DNA of 64,000 nucleotides, taken from the NCBI GenBank assembly GCA_023213395.1, contig CM041465.1, positions 135,105,741 to 135,169,740 of the forward strand, given 5' to 3'. The translations under genes were made by a program, and so were the position numbers. This DNA comes from Cycas panzhihuaensis. Taxonomy: Eukaryota > Cycadophyta. The notes beneath the pieces were generated by a model that was given only the letters and a program-made list of their open reading frames with translations, did no database searches and had not been told where the DNA came from. Position 1 is the stretch's first letter. Each line of letters begins with the position of its first letter. Below, one piece after another: positions 36,685 through 48,860 of this stretch.

Positions 36685-37680
36685 AAAGAAAGGTATAGGA
36701 ATCAATCAATAAGGAGATGGTGATAAACATTAATCTTTGATTGTGATGAAGAAAGAAGAAGGAGCATAAGTAAGATAATTATGATCAAAACCAATAAGGT
36801 GTTAAGCAAGGTTTGATCATAATTGAGGCCATAGTGGACTCAAATAGCTAGATCTGAAAGTCCTAAATGACTCATCCAAATGAACCCAACCTATAGATAG
36901 ATAGGTGGCGATGAAGTCGTCATGTTATTTGCCTTGGATTATAAGAGGATGAAAACAATAAACTCCTTTTTACTTTTTTTTTTAACCCTTTTTTTTTTAC
37001 TTTATTTTTTTGACTTTTACTTTTATTCCACTTCCACTTTTTACAAGAAAGTGATCATAATCATCTACGTAAGAAGGTCTTCTACTTAACACAATAAGGA
37101 TTTTTCGTTTTTAATAGAATCTAATAAAGGAAAGGGGAAACCTCCTTAAGGAATGAACCACAGGAAAAGGGAAGATCAAAATCACAATGTCACCAAGGAT
37201 GAAGGGAAAGCAGTATAATGAGTATCTACTTCAAAAGGTTAATGGAGAGAACCAAGGATAATGAAAATAATTAACAATTGGTGATATATGACCAAAAAAA
37301 TAAAACCTACATAACAAAGTAATAAATAAAAATATGATCTAAATCAACAACTAAGTACTCAAAGTTAACAAAGATGTTTCTCTTTCCAAGATGAAAGTAA
37401 AATAAAGTTGGGGGCCTAAGTTCTCTTTTGAGTACATAACCCAAAGGAGAATAAGATTTAAGTATGGTGATAGAAAACTCACACTCAATGTAGATGCTAG
37501 AAAGAGCAAAAGACTTACATGATTATGAGTTGGATCTATCATAAAAACACTGTAATGCTTAATAAAAGTAAAGAGAAATTAGAACAAAAGAAGGAATTTG
37601 CCCATAGTTTTAGCTCATTAAGCAAAGGAACAAGCTTCAAAGTTGTAGTTTATCCTCATTATGGAGGTAGTCATGCACAT
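36685..37680. other. Tat-B spacer between second RNase H and integrase end
   Basis: AT-rich, with another TAGTTTATCCTCATTATGGAG unit at 37646-37670. No coding motif recognised. Confidence 0.5.
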
Positions 37681-37684
37681 GCTG

Positions 37685-38830
37685 CTAGGCATAAAATCCT
37701 CTTAGGTATTGAGAATTAATGGCCTTTTTAAAATCTAATCCTTATAATGTTAAAATTCGATAGGTTCTATTAGTTAAATATTCAATTATCAAGAAAGGTC
37801 ATATCTATTTAGGAGAAAATTTATATTGCCTATTATGTAAATATTCTAACTTTAAAACTTTATTGCCAACATAGAACTTTCTAGGTCTAAGCTACCTATC
37901 ATGGGCAACTTGGACCCTAGCCTTAGATGTTGTATTATTCTATAAAGCCTGCAAGTGAGTCTCATCTAATTTCTCAAGCTCTAGAAGATGAACTTCCCTT
38001 TGAAACTGCTCATCAGTAAACTCCTCTAATAAAACAATTAGAAAAGGAATTTTAACCTCTAACGATAAAACAACTTTAACACCATAAATAAGTGAAAATT
38101 GTGTCATACCTATAGCATTCCTAATGGAGGTCTTGTAGGCCCACAATGCCAAAAATAACTAGGAGTACTAATCCTTGTGAGAGGTAGTAGTTGTCTTAGT
38201 TAGAATCTTGGCTAAGATTTTGTTGAACGCTTCCACATGGCCATCCGCCTGACGATAATATAGGGTGGATATCCTATGAGTGATATGAAACTTATTGCAC
38301 AACTCCCTAATATGGGGATTACAAAACAAGGTTCTATTATTAGTAATAATAACATCCGGTATCCCAAATCTATAAATAATATTTTGAAATATAAATGTAG
38401 CCATGATCTTTCTAGTAGTAGAAACTAATAAGATAGATTCACTCTACTTCATAAAATATTTAATCATAGTTAGAATGAACTTATACCTATTCAAAGATGC
38501 TAGAAAAATCTGTCTAATAAGGTCAAGACCCTATTGGGAGAAGGGCTAAGCTGAAACTATTAACTTCATTTCCTACACAGGTTGATGTATTAGAATTGCA
38601 TGGGATTGACATTCCTGGCACTTTTGAACATATGAGTAGGCATCTTTAAATAAGGTAGGTTAATGATAATCCATACGAAGAATATATTGGGCTATCGATC
38701 AATCACCAAAGTTTCTACCACATATCACCTCATGGGATTCTATTAAGATGCCTAAAGATTCATTAAGTGAGAGACACCTTAGTAGAATCCCATCAAAAGA
38801 ATGCTTATACAATACATCACCAAGTAAAAG
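37685..38830 (-). pseudogene. Tat-B integrase, decayed
   Basis: The zinc-binding part near 38570-38700 has LFKDAYSYVQKCQECQSHA. The core shows the first catalytic aspartate (GLDLIRQI near 38510-38535), then FILTMIKYFMK. The open stretch 38168-38404 carries IPDVIITNNRTLF, where the second catalytic aspartate is Asn, and ADGHVEAFNKIL with the glutamate kept. The next open stretch (37940-38152, WAYKTSIRNAIGMTQFSLIYG) is the core end, and the pol C-terminus ends with KAINSQYLRGFYA and a stop near 37685. The same Asn and Lys substitutions occur in Tat-A. Confidence 0.87.
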
Positions 38831-39079
38831 GTCTTGCTTAACAGTAGTGTATATTCATTTTCTCTTCTTTGAAGTAGTGAGAGAAGGGAAAGATTGATCA
38901 TAAAGATATAATCTAATCTCCCCATACCATGGATCATTAGAAGGGATGCCCTAGATATGGAAGATATGTTTGTTTAGGAGGGAATCATCAACAAGTTGTC
39001 TAAAAGGATTGGGAAGAGAAGCGTCAACCATAATCTCCAGAATGCTCATGACTTTCTTAGATTTTCTATTAACCACTTA

Positions 39080-40370
39080 CAAATTAAATTCTTGAAGTAA
39101 TAAAGACCACTTACCTAATTGACTAGTAAGGTTAGTCTTGGTAAGTAAATACCTTATAGGGTTTGATTGGATAATGAGATGGATCCTATTTCTAAGGAGG
39201 TAGTGGTAAAGCTTCTTAATAATATAACTAAAATAAGGTACTCTTTTTTAGGAAAAGGATAATGAAGCCCATCTACCATAAGGGTCCTACTAATGAAATA
39301 GATAGCCCTTTCTTTATCAAAATTGTCCTCTTATATTAACATTCCTACTAATGATTCCTCTATAGCTAAAGTGTATAAAATAAACAACTTGTCAAACCTT
39401 GGCAGAGCAAAAAGTAAGGCTTACTTTAACTTATCAAAGGACTCTTGAACTTGAGGATTCCATCATAATTTAATATCTTTCTTTAACAAATTAGTGATAG
39501 GATTAGAATCTAAGGTAAAATTAGTAATGAAATGTCTTAGAAAACTAATCCTACTCAGAAATGATTTGATTTACTTTTGAGTCTTAGGAGGAGGTATTTG
39601 GAAAATAGCCTTAATTGTTTTGGGATCAATTCTAATCCCATCTTAAGAAATGATGTTGCCTAACATCTTCCCTAATGTAACAATAAAAACACATTTAGAA
39701 GGATTTAGACACAAGCAATACTTTTTATACCTTTCAAAAATGGTTCTCAAATCACACAAATAATCAGATCTCTTATGTAAAAGGGTGTGCATATGATCCA
39801 AATAAATGGCAATGATATTGCCAATTAAGTTATGAGAAATATGGACCATATCCTTTTAATAGGTCACACCAACATTTTGTAATCTAAATGGCATAACTTT
39901 ATAAACAAATCATGAGATATGATAGAAATCTGATTGTATCCTAAAAAACCATCTATAAGAGACATTACCTCAAAACCAGTTGTTTTATCCCAAATCTGGT
40001 CAAGAAATAGAAGAGGAAAGTTGCCTTTGGGACATGCATCATTGATATCATGAAAGTCAATGTAAATTCAAATCATACCATTCTTCTTTGCTACATGAAC
40101 TATATTAGAGACACATTGAGAATAGTCAACACTCTTGATAAAGCCAACTCCTAATAACTTCTCTACCTCTTGCTTAACAATAAGAGAGAGGTAGGGATAG
40201 ATAGGACATTACTTTTTCTGTTTGGATTTTACACCAAGAATTATGGTAATGTTATATTCAATGATTTGGGAGTCAAGGCCTTGCATATCCTTATAGTCCC
40301 ATATGAAAACTGAGCAGAACTCGCAAAAGAGATCCTGAAACTAAGCGATTTCTTAGGGAGTACAATTAGA
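39080..40370 (-). pseudogene. Tat-B reverse transcriptase and RNase H (gypsy type), decayed
   Basis: The entry block FCSVFIWDYKDMQGLDSQI lies near 40290-40345, followed by EVEKLLGVGFIKSVDYSQC, VAKKNGMI and ACPKGNFPLLFLDQI around 39980-40180. The catalytic loop is within the open frame 39643-39849 and reads YLDHM, so the second aspartate of the YxDD box is His. The connection and RNase H follow (ISFLRHFITNFTLDSNPITN; then FDKLFILYTLAIEESLVGML and KERAIYFISRTLMVDGLHYPF near 39290-39410). As in Tat-A the RNase H first acidic position reads YTLA. Multiple stops are present. Confidence 0.87.
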
Positions 40371-41745
40371 TCTTAACCTAATATTCGAGGAACATCCTCT
40401 ATCTCTAGGTCTATATCAATGGTTTGTTCCATAATCATTGCATTCCCTTCCTCAAAATAGGGAAGGGCAAGCTCAATTGAAGAAATAAAACTCTTAGGAG
40501 TGAGAATGATCAACTATAACTCTTAAAAAACCTAATTTATGATGTCCATGAGGGAAACTAGGAGATGAGCCTACTAGATGCTCTACAATCATCTCATCAT
40601 TCTTAAAATGATCCAAATAAAAGAGATTAACGAGGAGAAGGTTTTTAGACTAGAACATAGACAAAGAGGAAGGCATGAATTGTAAAGGAAAATCAATCAA
40701 AGAGTTTGAAAAAGTAGGAACAAACTCCATGATTGAAGGAACATGAGAAAAGAAGATAGGCCTATCTACAAACTCCCAACTTAAAGAAAAAACTTGAGTG
40801 AACTCTTGATGATTCACACTAGGATTATGGTTAAACTAAGATATCAAAATAAGAGACAATGTAAAGGATCCTCATGAGGATAAGTAGGAAAAGAGATAGT
40901 AGAGATGGAATTAACTTCCCATACTACAGTGGAGGTTTCACAACTATTTTGATATGTATCAAGTAAATCAATATCCTCACCCTATGATTATAGGTCTACG
41001 TGTCGATGTAACAACATCTTCCTCCTATGCTTATTCAACCATGTCTTAAAGAAAGAGGAGTGAGATAAGGATGGGGGAGCATCAACACATAAATCATGGA
41101 TAACTAAACTCGAAGAAGTAGTTACTAAGTGAGTGGTAATGGAAGGAACTCTAGATTTACCCCTAAAGGTAAGTACAAAACCTGCAAGAAATGAATGTGA
41201 ATAGAGTTTGTGCTAATAAGCCTAACTGAGGTTAAATCTTGATAAGATACGATAGAGTAGGAAGCCACTTCTTCATCAAAAATGGAGGAAGAAGAAACCA
41301 AAGAGTAATCAAATGAGTCTAAAGGAATAAGGATGGATAGGGAACATGATAACAAAGGAACAACTTCAACTAAATCCATATCCCTTACCTTTGGCTAGGT
41401 AGAAGGGGCTTTAATAATAAAGCACTGACCTAAATCAAGCGATTAAAAGAAATACCCCATAGAATTAGAGGATTCACCAAGTTCTGGAAAGTCTCGATAA
41501 AAGGAACTAATTGCTTAATGGGTTTGGGCTTTCACTTAATAATCTTCAACTATCCCTCATGGATAAACTTAAGTTTACCAAAGAGAGAGGAATAAACTAC
41601 TACCATTTGGGTGATCCATGGTCTACCCAAAAGTATATTATATTCTAAGTCTAAGTCGATGATGGTAAGCTTGGTGAGAACTATCTTTTCTTCTAATGTG
41701 AGAGGAAGAGTGACTTGACCTAAGGGTACCTTCTTATTCTTATCA
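40371..41745 (-). pseudogene. Tat-B protease to reverse-transcriptase linker, decayed
   Basis: Acidic, low-complexity minus-strand reading with short open pieces (for example 41125-41379: PLLSCSLSILIPLDSF). Equivalent in position and length to 20600-21530 of Tat-A. No domain recognised. Confidence 0.5.
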
Positions 41746-41750
41746 TATCA

Positions 41751-42230
41751 TTAGCAAATCCACTCGCATGGGTTAAAAATATAAATCTCTAAATCCTCAA
41801 CAAGATAAAGATGGATTACATTGATGGATGATCCCTCACCAATAATAACCCACTTGATATTGATATCATCCTTCATAATCTCAATGTAAAATGGGGGAAT
41901 GTCATTTAGTGCATGGGAAGAATGACTAAATAAGGTAGTAAGGTCAAAAGAAAGTGTAAAGATAGGTGAAGAAGTTACCAAAGGAACTTCCAATTCATCA
42001 AATAGAAGTTGACATTTCTTGAGGTAACGCTTCATCAAATTGATAACCAATATACCTACCAGGATGGTCTTTAATTCTTCTACCAAGGAGAAAAACCCAT
42101 CCTTTAAACTAGAAGGAATGGACCTAAACCTTATGGGACGAGGGGGTACTAGAGGTAAAGAGTTAGGATTCCTCGCCATTAAATCATTAGATGATTTAGA
42201 TGGACCTGCACTCTTTGTAGTCTCCACCAT
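41751..42230 (-). pseudogene. Tat-B gag C-terminus and retropepsin-like protease
   Basis: A 159-residue open frame. The first half (KSSNDLMARNPNSLPLVPP...VEELKTILVGILVINLMKRYL) is a polyprotein linker. The second half reads HALNDIPPFYIEIMKDDINIKWVI..GEGSSINVIHLYLVEDL, a retropepsin beginning. The active-site loop is IIGEGSSINVI, where the aspartate expected before EGSS or SGSS is Gly, so the enzyme would be dead even without the other breaks. It lies between the gag capsid-like region and the reverse transcriptase. Confidence 0.75.
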
Positions 42231-42239
42231 GTTTATGGT

Positions 42240-44574
42240 TCTCTTGGTACCCCTACTTTTGGGAGGTGGGCGGGATTGGTTAGTGTTTCTTTTGTTGAAG
42301 CATTTATGAGAGTGGTAATCTTCTTTAATGAATTAGAACTTAAAGGTTCACCTTAATAATCTTGCACCTACTTTTCTATACATTTATCTTCCTTACTTGT
42401 CTTATCATTATGTTGAGGTAGTAGATTTTTATGGATTATTTGGTCTTGGGATGACTTAGAATCTTAGTTTATTTAAATACTTGTATTTTGATTTGCATTT
42501 TAAACTATTCGGTACTCTCTTCTATCATATACATCTATCTGATGATATGAGTACCATTTCGTCTTCTTAAAGGAAGGAGGAGGTGGAGGAGAAGCGTGTT
42601 TCTTCCTCTCTTTAGTAAGGTGAATCACTTTGGTCTCTTGAGAAGGATGACTTTGAGAAGGAGGATCAACACGCAACTTACTAAGTTAGATGATCATAAG
42701 TGGGTTCAAGATGGGAAGCCTTCATAGTTTGAATTGTTTCTTTAGAAAGCATAGGTTTCCTAACCTTCTTAATACCTACTTAAATTTTGAATGTTTCTAA
42801 GGCTAGACATTGATCAACTACTTCTTCATATGTTTTAGGGTCCAACTTTAAAACTTCTAAGTGCACATGGGGTCTCAATGCATTAGTAAATAGATATGAG
42901 TGACAAGTATATGAGTAACTAAGGTTAAGATATAAGTGACAAGTATATACCTGGTCTTGAAACCTCCTAATAAAGTCCTTTGATGTCTCATCATGATTTT
43001 TCTTAATGACCAACAAAGATTTAATGTCTGACTCAAATGGTCTTACTACATCAAAATACTTGATAAAGGAGTCAACTAATTATTAGAATGAGAGAATGGA
43101 AGCTAAGGGAAGATGGTAAAACCACTTCAGGGCATCACCTTGGAGTCATTTGGGAAATAGGCACATCATAATATAGTCATACAACAAAAAATATATACAA
43201 GCAAGCATAAATACCTCTATATGGGAGGTGGGGTCTTGATAAGAGTCACCAAAAAATTTAGGTAACTCAAGAAGGAATAGAGGTATAGGTGACAATAAGA
43301 TCTTGTGTAGGAAGAAAATTTTCATATAATCTAGGAAGAGTCTCCTTAGCCTCAATATAGTAGGACATTGAGGTAAGAATGATGAATGAGGAATAAATGA
43401 ATAAATAGGTTGTTGTGATTACAGGTGTTATTATGAAATGCATGAGGTGGGAGAGTAGATGGGGGAATAAACCATATTGTGGGCTTAACCACAAAATTGG
43501 TTTGAGGTATAAGGTGTTGAGGGAAACTTGAGTTGAAAGTGTCAAAGGGATTAGGTTGTCGAGTAGGTCTAAGAATATATAAAAAAGAAGTAGTATTAGA
43601 AGTCCTCAAAGGTTGTGATTATCCTACTAAAGCATGAGGATGAGCTAACTGAATATAAGAAATATGTTATAATAAGGAAATCACATTAGGTGCTATAGGG
43701 GATGGTGGGCGAGGTCTAGCACCATGGCACCAAATAGTATGCAATGCATGAGGGGGTACTTAGGTGGTAGAAGAAATAGGATATGAAGAGGCAATCCTAG
43801 TGGAGTAAGAATGAATCGGTTGTAAACTAGGTGAGGCCATAACCACTTGACTGGAAGTAGGTATGTGCATGGAATTAAGGATTCCATGAGCAAATCACCT
43901 CTATGAGTACAAGGTGTGGAATGGAAAGAATGAATCTGAGCTTGTTGCCTAGGAGAAGATTGATGAGGTTGTAAATGAGTGGGTTTATGGTCATCAATTT
44001 CCTCCATAGGAAAGGAATGAGATCGTGATGTAGGTCTTAGTGAAGGAGGAGGAGAAGGGTGAGGAGACTGTATGGCATCTAGTGAGGGGTCTACTTTAAT
44101 CGACTAGTAGTCTTTACCTAAAGGATCGACTTGAATATGTTACGATAGAGATGACATAGTATGAGTCTCCAGGTAAAACATGTCATGGTAACCAGGCCTG
44201 TATAGTGGGGTAGGGTTCCTAATAAGGACTAGCTTAAGGAAAGATGGATGTAGTTCATATGAAGGTGGTTCTTCTTATATAAAAGAAGGATCCATAAAAG
44301 AAGCATCATCGAGATATTGAGAAGGTTCTAAATATCCCTGCTCCACCATTATGTTGTATAATTGGGTTGAATCTTTGAGAGGATAAATGTATGTGTCATA
44401 TGCTTGAAGTTCCAAAGATTCAATGTAAGATAATGAAACATCATGACCAAAGTATGATGAGCACACTTGAGAATCAAGTGGAAGGCCTTGAAGTCTCAAC
44501 AAATGCCTAGGGGTAGGTGTTGCTACTTCCATATATTTACTTAAGGATAAATGATGGCTCCTAAACAAGGTCAT
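42240..44574 (-). pseudogene. Tat-B gag, decayed
   Basis: From 44574 leftwards, open pieces at 44275-44574, 43693-44007, 43267-43609 and 42780-43016 are separated by stops. The last piece reads KKNHDETSKDFIRRFQDQVY...FTNALRPHVHLEVLKLDPKTYEEVVDQCLALE, the end of a retrotransposon gag capsid domain and close in pattern to Tat-A (HDFVRHF...NALYPKVRIEVLKI). The N-terminal pieces are rich in Pro, His and Ser. The first frame starts only 8 bases inside the LTR, which is unusually close, so the true start may lie further in. Confidence 0.75.
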
Positions 44575-44582
44575 TAGAAAGA

Positions 44583-45367
44583 TGATTGGGGGCCTAAGGG
44601 AAACTTAAACTTAATATCTCACGATTCATAAAATTAGGAGACCCGAAGCTCAAGAAGACCTAAGAGACCATCTTTGCCCAACTCCTAAGGAGGAGTCTTC
44701 GTCTAGTAGTGCCATCTAATGGAGTGTGAATGGATATGACAAAAGGTATGGATATGAAATGGGATGATAGAAACCACTAACCTACATGACTTGATGAAAG
44801 AGTTCTAAGTTTGGAGCCACACTAACAATATCCTCAATGTTTTTTCTAGGGATTCCTCTCATGCAATCCTTTCAACCTTTTGAGTTCTACTTAGATGTGG
44901 GAGAGGGTAAGCCAATGGAAAGGTGGTTTGTCTTATTTTATTTCTTGTCTTAGTGTGTATCCACTTTGTTCGTCTTTCTTCTTGTTGTCTTTTCCCCTTT
45001 GTATAGTATTGATAGTCACTTTATGTTCCTTTATATTTTGTTCTTCTTTCTAGATTTTGGTAATATAACAAAGAGATAAAACTAAGAAAACAAGATAAAT
45101 CTATGCAACTAAAAAGACTATAAAATCAAACTCATATAAACCTTTTTTTTTCTTTTTTTTTGTTAAAAATCAAAAGCAAACAAACTAGAAACAATGCATG
45201 TAAGTTTTCTTTTCTTTTCTTTTTTTTGTTTTCAAAATGAAAGATACATATGCAACTATGAAATAACCTTATTATATGCAATATTCACATTTCATTTCAA
45301 AAGGAATGATGCTACAAAAATCTAAAATTCATTATATGATCTTTGTGCAAGTTTTTAAAGAAATTAA
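44583..45367 (-). repeat. 5' LTR of Tat-B, first part
   Basis: Starts TGATTGGGGGCC and matches 29483-30240. It is cut at 45367 by copia-2 and resumes at 51886. Confidence 0.93.
45363..45367. repeat. Target-site duplication of copia-2, left copy
   Basis: ATTAA, identical to 51886-51890. The uninterrupted 3' LTR of Tat-B has a single ATTAA at the matching place near 30243. Confidence 0.92.
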
Positions 45368-45613
45368 TATTAAAAACTGGAGCAGAACCAAATCAAACAT
45401 ACACACCAAACACAGAATGAATACACATGATATCCAATGGGAAAAACCCATCTTAGAATAATCGATTACATTAATCCAGAAATCATAAGAGTACAAGGAT
45501 ATCTTTGGATATATATAGATCCATAAGACTCTGAAATAAACATCTGTCGGCCTAAGAAATAATAATAAAGATATGTGCTTAATATTTACATTAGTCAGGC
45601 AGTGTTTTTAACA
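45368..45613 (-). repeat. 3' LTR of copia-2
   Basis: Plus strand TATTAAAAACTGG...TTTTTAACA; the terminal TG has become TA. 246 bp, equal in length to its partner. Confidence 0.95.
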
Positions 45614-45623
45614 TCCCCCCTTA
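45614..45623 (-). other. Polypurine tract of copia-2
   Basis: On the minus strand TAAGGGGGGA lies directly before the TGTTAAAAAC start of the LTR. Confidence 0.92.
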
Positions 45624-45656
45624 ATGTAAATATTGATCTTCAACATAATGAAGTAT

Positions 45657-46500
45657 CTAACCTTTGTCTTGAAACATTGATTCTCCTTCAAGACTAAGTC
45701 CTAAATGTGCACGAATCTTCAAAAACCGATCTTCAGTAAGAGCCTTGGTGAACATGTCGGTAAGTTGCTCCTCACTTGGATAATATTTAACCTGCATCTT
45801 CCTCGATCTGATCAACTCATGGATGTAGTGCTGGATTTCTATGTACTTTGTACGTGCGTGAAACTCTAGATTCTTTGAAAGTCAAATAGCACTTTGATTA
45901 TCACAATGAATAACCAGAGTGTTAGATGATATACCAAGTGTCTCCAAAAGTCCCTGCAACCATACAGCTTCCCTTGCACCAACACTTAAACTTTGGTACT
46001 CTGCTTCTATAGATGACAAGGCCATGGTAGATTGCTTTTTGGATTACCAAGAGACAAATCCATTTCCTACGCCAAAAATATATCCTACAGTTGATTTTTG
46101 GTCTTCAGCATCTCTGCCCCAATCAACATCTGTATACCCATATAATTTTACCTTTCCACCATGAAGGTATTCAAGGCCAAGATTAAGTGTACCCTTAATA
46201 TACTTCAAAATCTTCTTGGCTGTATTCAAATGTGGCTCTTGGGGATTTTACATAAAGCGAGACACTAATCCAATAGCATAGGCAATATCAGGTCTAGTAT
46301 GAGTAAGATAAATCAAGCTTCCTACTAATTACCAATACAATGTCCTATCTACAGCTGGTTTATCCATGTTCTTCTAAAGCTGTGTGCCTTTCACACATGG
46401 TGTTTTAGCCATTTTGCAATCCTTCAATCTGAATTTCTCAAGTAGGGATTGAGCATACCTTTTCTGCAACATCATGATACGATCTTTCATCTACCTAATC
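45657..46500 (-). pseudogene. copia-2 RNase H and pol C-terminus
   Basis: RNase H removes RNA from the RNA-DNA hybrid during reverse transcription. The open stretch 46044-46229 reads KKILKYIKGTLNLGLEYL and GYTDVDWGRDAEDQKSTVGYIF, with the first catalytic aspartate present. The C-terminus reads LTDMFTKALTEDRFLKIRAHLGLS (given in part) and ends QDKG with a TAG at 45657-45659, 43 bases before the LTR. This gives the natural end of the polyprotein. Stops lie between the open pieces. Confidence 0.9.
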
Positions 46501-47151
46501 TCAATGCCTAAAAAATGATAGAGGACCAAGATCTGTCATATCGAAGTTATGACCCAAAAAGGTCTTTGTATCTGCAATTATCCTGCTACAATTTCCTGTA
46601 ATGATAAGGTCATCCACATACAAAATAGCAAGAACAATTGAAGATCCTTTCTTTCTAATATAAAGACTTGGTTCATAATCTATTGTTACAAAAACATCAG
46701 CTTTTAATCTAGCATCAATCTTCTCGTACCAAGCACGTGGTGCTTGTTTTAAGCCATAAAGATATTTCTTCAATTGATGCACTAAATGCTCTTGTCCTTT
46801 CTTCACGAACCCTGGAGGTTAGGCCATGTAAAGCTCCTCCTTTAAATCTCCATGAAGAAAAGCAGACTTTACATCTATTTGATGTAACACCCAACCAAAA
46901 GTAGCTGCTAAATCAATGATCAAGTGGACCGTTGAAATCTTAGAGAACAATGCAAAAGTCTCTTCATAATCAATCTCTTCTTTTTGTTTAAAACCTTGAG
47001 TTACAAGTCTAGCTTTATACTTGTCTACTTCACCATTAGAGTGATAATTTACCTTGTAGACCCACTTGCAGCCAACCAAGTTCTTTGAGGGAGGAAGTTG
47101 AACAAAATCCCATGTATGGTTCTCCATAAGAGAACCAAATTCTTTGTCCAT
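46501..47151 (-). pseudogene. copia-2 reverse transcriptase
   Basis: Two adjoining open stretches. 46819-47151 reads WDFVQLPPSKNLVGCKWVYK, YKARLVTQGFKQKEEIDYEE and DVKSAFLHGDLKEELYM. After a stop, 46501-46806 reads QLKKYLYGLKQAPRAWYEKI and LAILYVDDLIITG. The catalytic YVDD is intact. This is a typical plant copia reverse transcriptase, broken by a single stop between GDLKEELYM and the next block plus later damage. Confidence 0.93.
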
Positions 47152-47223
47152 CGCAACTTTCTATTACAGATCTTCCTTCACTTTGCCAAACAAGATGAAG
47201 TCATTGGTGTTAATCACTAAGAC

Positions 47224-47560
47224 TTAACTAGCATGTTGACACCTTGTCCTTCGACCATCTTCTAGATTCTCAACCATCACTCCTGAGTCTTCAATGGTTC
47301 CTTTTCCCCACAATAGAACACAAGGGGTAGATCGTGTTTCAATCTGTGACAGGTCCTCAGTATAACTTCCACTTGGTCCTACTTCAGAAACATTCTGCAG
47401 GACAGACTCGTGTACCTGTAAATCTATAGAATCATGACTCGGAAAGGGTAGAAGTGGAGGATAAAATACATCTTCAGATGATCTGTCAACATGATACATC
47501 AAAGACTCATCAAACTTAACATCCTGACTAATCAAGCTTTTCCCCCCTCATAGATCCTAA
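47224..47560 (-). pseudogene. copia-2 integrase to reverse-transcriptase linker
   Basis: 103-residue open stretch starting MISQDVKFDESLMYHV, the usual end of the integrase C-terminal region (I-S-x-D-V-x-F-D-E), followed by an acidic linker. Fits the expected place in copia pol. Confidence 0.8.
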
Positions 47561-47569
47561 AGTCTATAA

Positions 47570-48305
47570 GCCTTACTCTTAGATGAGTACCCCACAAAAA
47601 TACACTTAACCTATTGGGATCCAATTTCTTTCAATTTTTGTTTAGGATGTGTGCATAGGCAATGCACCCAAATACCTTAAAATAATTAATAGAAGGTTTA
47701 TGACTAGTCCAACATTCTTCAGGGGTAATGCCAAGAAAAATAGAAGTAGGTACCCTATTCAAAATATGAACTGTTATCGCCATAGCTTCTACCCAAAATT
47801 TGGGAGGTAAATTCTTATCATGCACCATGCACCTCGCCATTTCTATTATGGTATGATTTTTCCTTTCTACTACACCATTTTGCTGTGGGGTATATGGAAC
47901 AGTAAATTCTTGCTTAATACCATTGGTAAGACATAGCTGATGAAAGGAATTGTTATCATACTCCTTTCTATTATCACTTCTTAATTTCTTGATCTTCAAA
48001 CCACATTCATTTTCAACACAAGTTTTCCATTCACAAAATCTATCAAATACATCAGACTTATTCTTCAAAAAGAAAACCCAGGTTTTTCTGCTAAAATCAT
48101 CTATAAACACTAGTACATAGCAAGCTCCAGAAATAGAAGGATTCGACAATGGACCCATTAGATCAGTATGAACAAGTTCAAGTTTCTCTTTTGCCCACCA
48201 TGCATTATCTCTAGTAAAAGGATAACGATGATGTTTTCCATATATAAATCCTTCACAAGCACCCTTTGAACATTGAATATGAGGCAAACCAAATACTATC
48301 TTCAA
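47570..48305 (-). pseudogene. copia-2 integrase
   Basis: Integrase inserts the cDNA. A 224-residue open stretch shows CSKGACEGFIYGKHHRYPF (pre-integrase end), then WWAKEKLELVHTDLMGPL with the first catalytic aspartate, KKLRSDNRKEYDNN with the second, and PYTPQQNGVVERKNHTI with the glutamate. The triad is complete, and HILNRVPTS and INYFKVFGCIAYAHI complete the C-terminal side. It is the best preserved domain in the window. It is preceded by protease and followed by the linker at 47224-47560. Confidence 0.95.
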
Positions 48306-48545
48306 TCAATTTATTAAATTGATGCTACCATAGTTTAGATGACCCAATCTTTCATGCCACAACTTACTCATATCATCAGCACTAGCAATGAAAATATAAG
48401 AGTCCTATTGGGTTTTAAAAGACTCAAACACCCAAAAATTATCTTGTACTTTCTAAGTAGTAATAATGGAGAAGTGTTTCTTTGGATCTCTAACTAAGCA
48501 TTTATCATTGTAGAGCTCTATTTTCATACCTTGCTTGCAGATTTC

Positions 48546-48779
48546 CTAGGCTGAGAGAAGATTAAGCTTCATTTGAGGTACATAATAAACACCATCAAAC
48601 TTTCCACCTACAAGTGACATGGTTCCAATACCTTCTACAGGCAAAACACTAGCATCTCCAAGAATCATATTAGCATCAATTGAACTTGTATCTAAGGCAT
48701 CACAAATATGCTTTTGATGGGTGATGTGTTTTTTAGCACCTAAGTCCAGGATCCAATAAGCTTTCTTTTCAGATGACAT
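48546..48779 (-). pseudogene. copia-2 protease
   Basis: Retropepsin-type protease that cuts the polyprotein. The open stretch reads KKAYWILDLGAKKHITHQ, where the plant copia motif is WxLDSGAxxH. The catalytic aspartate is present but the next residue is Leu in place of Ser, a TCA/TTA-type change that probably kills activity. It continues MILGDASVLPVEGIGTM and GVYYVPQMKLNLLSA, the usual second half. It lies between the CCHC knuckle and the integrase. Confidence 0.9.
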
Positions 48780-48860
48780 CGTAGATACTCGAATACAATG
48801 TGCTGCAACACTTTTCCCCTTATCATCTCAGCTTACCTTGTGCTTGTCCCGTTTCTTTAT

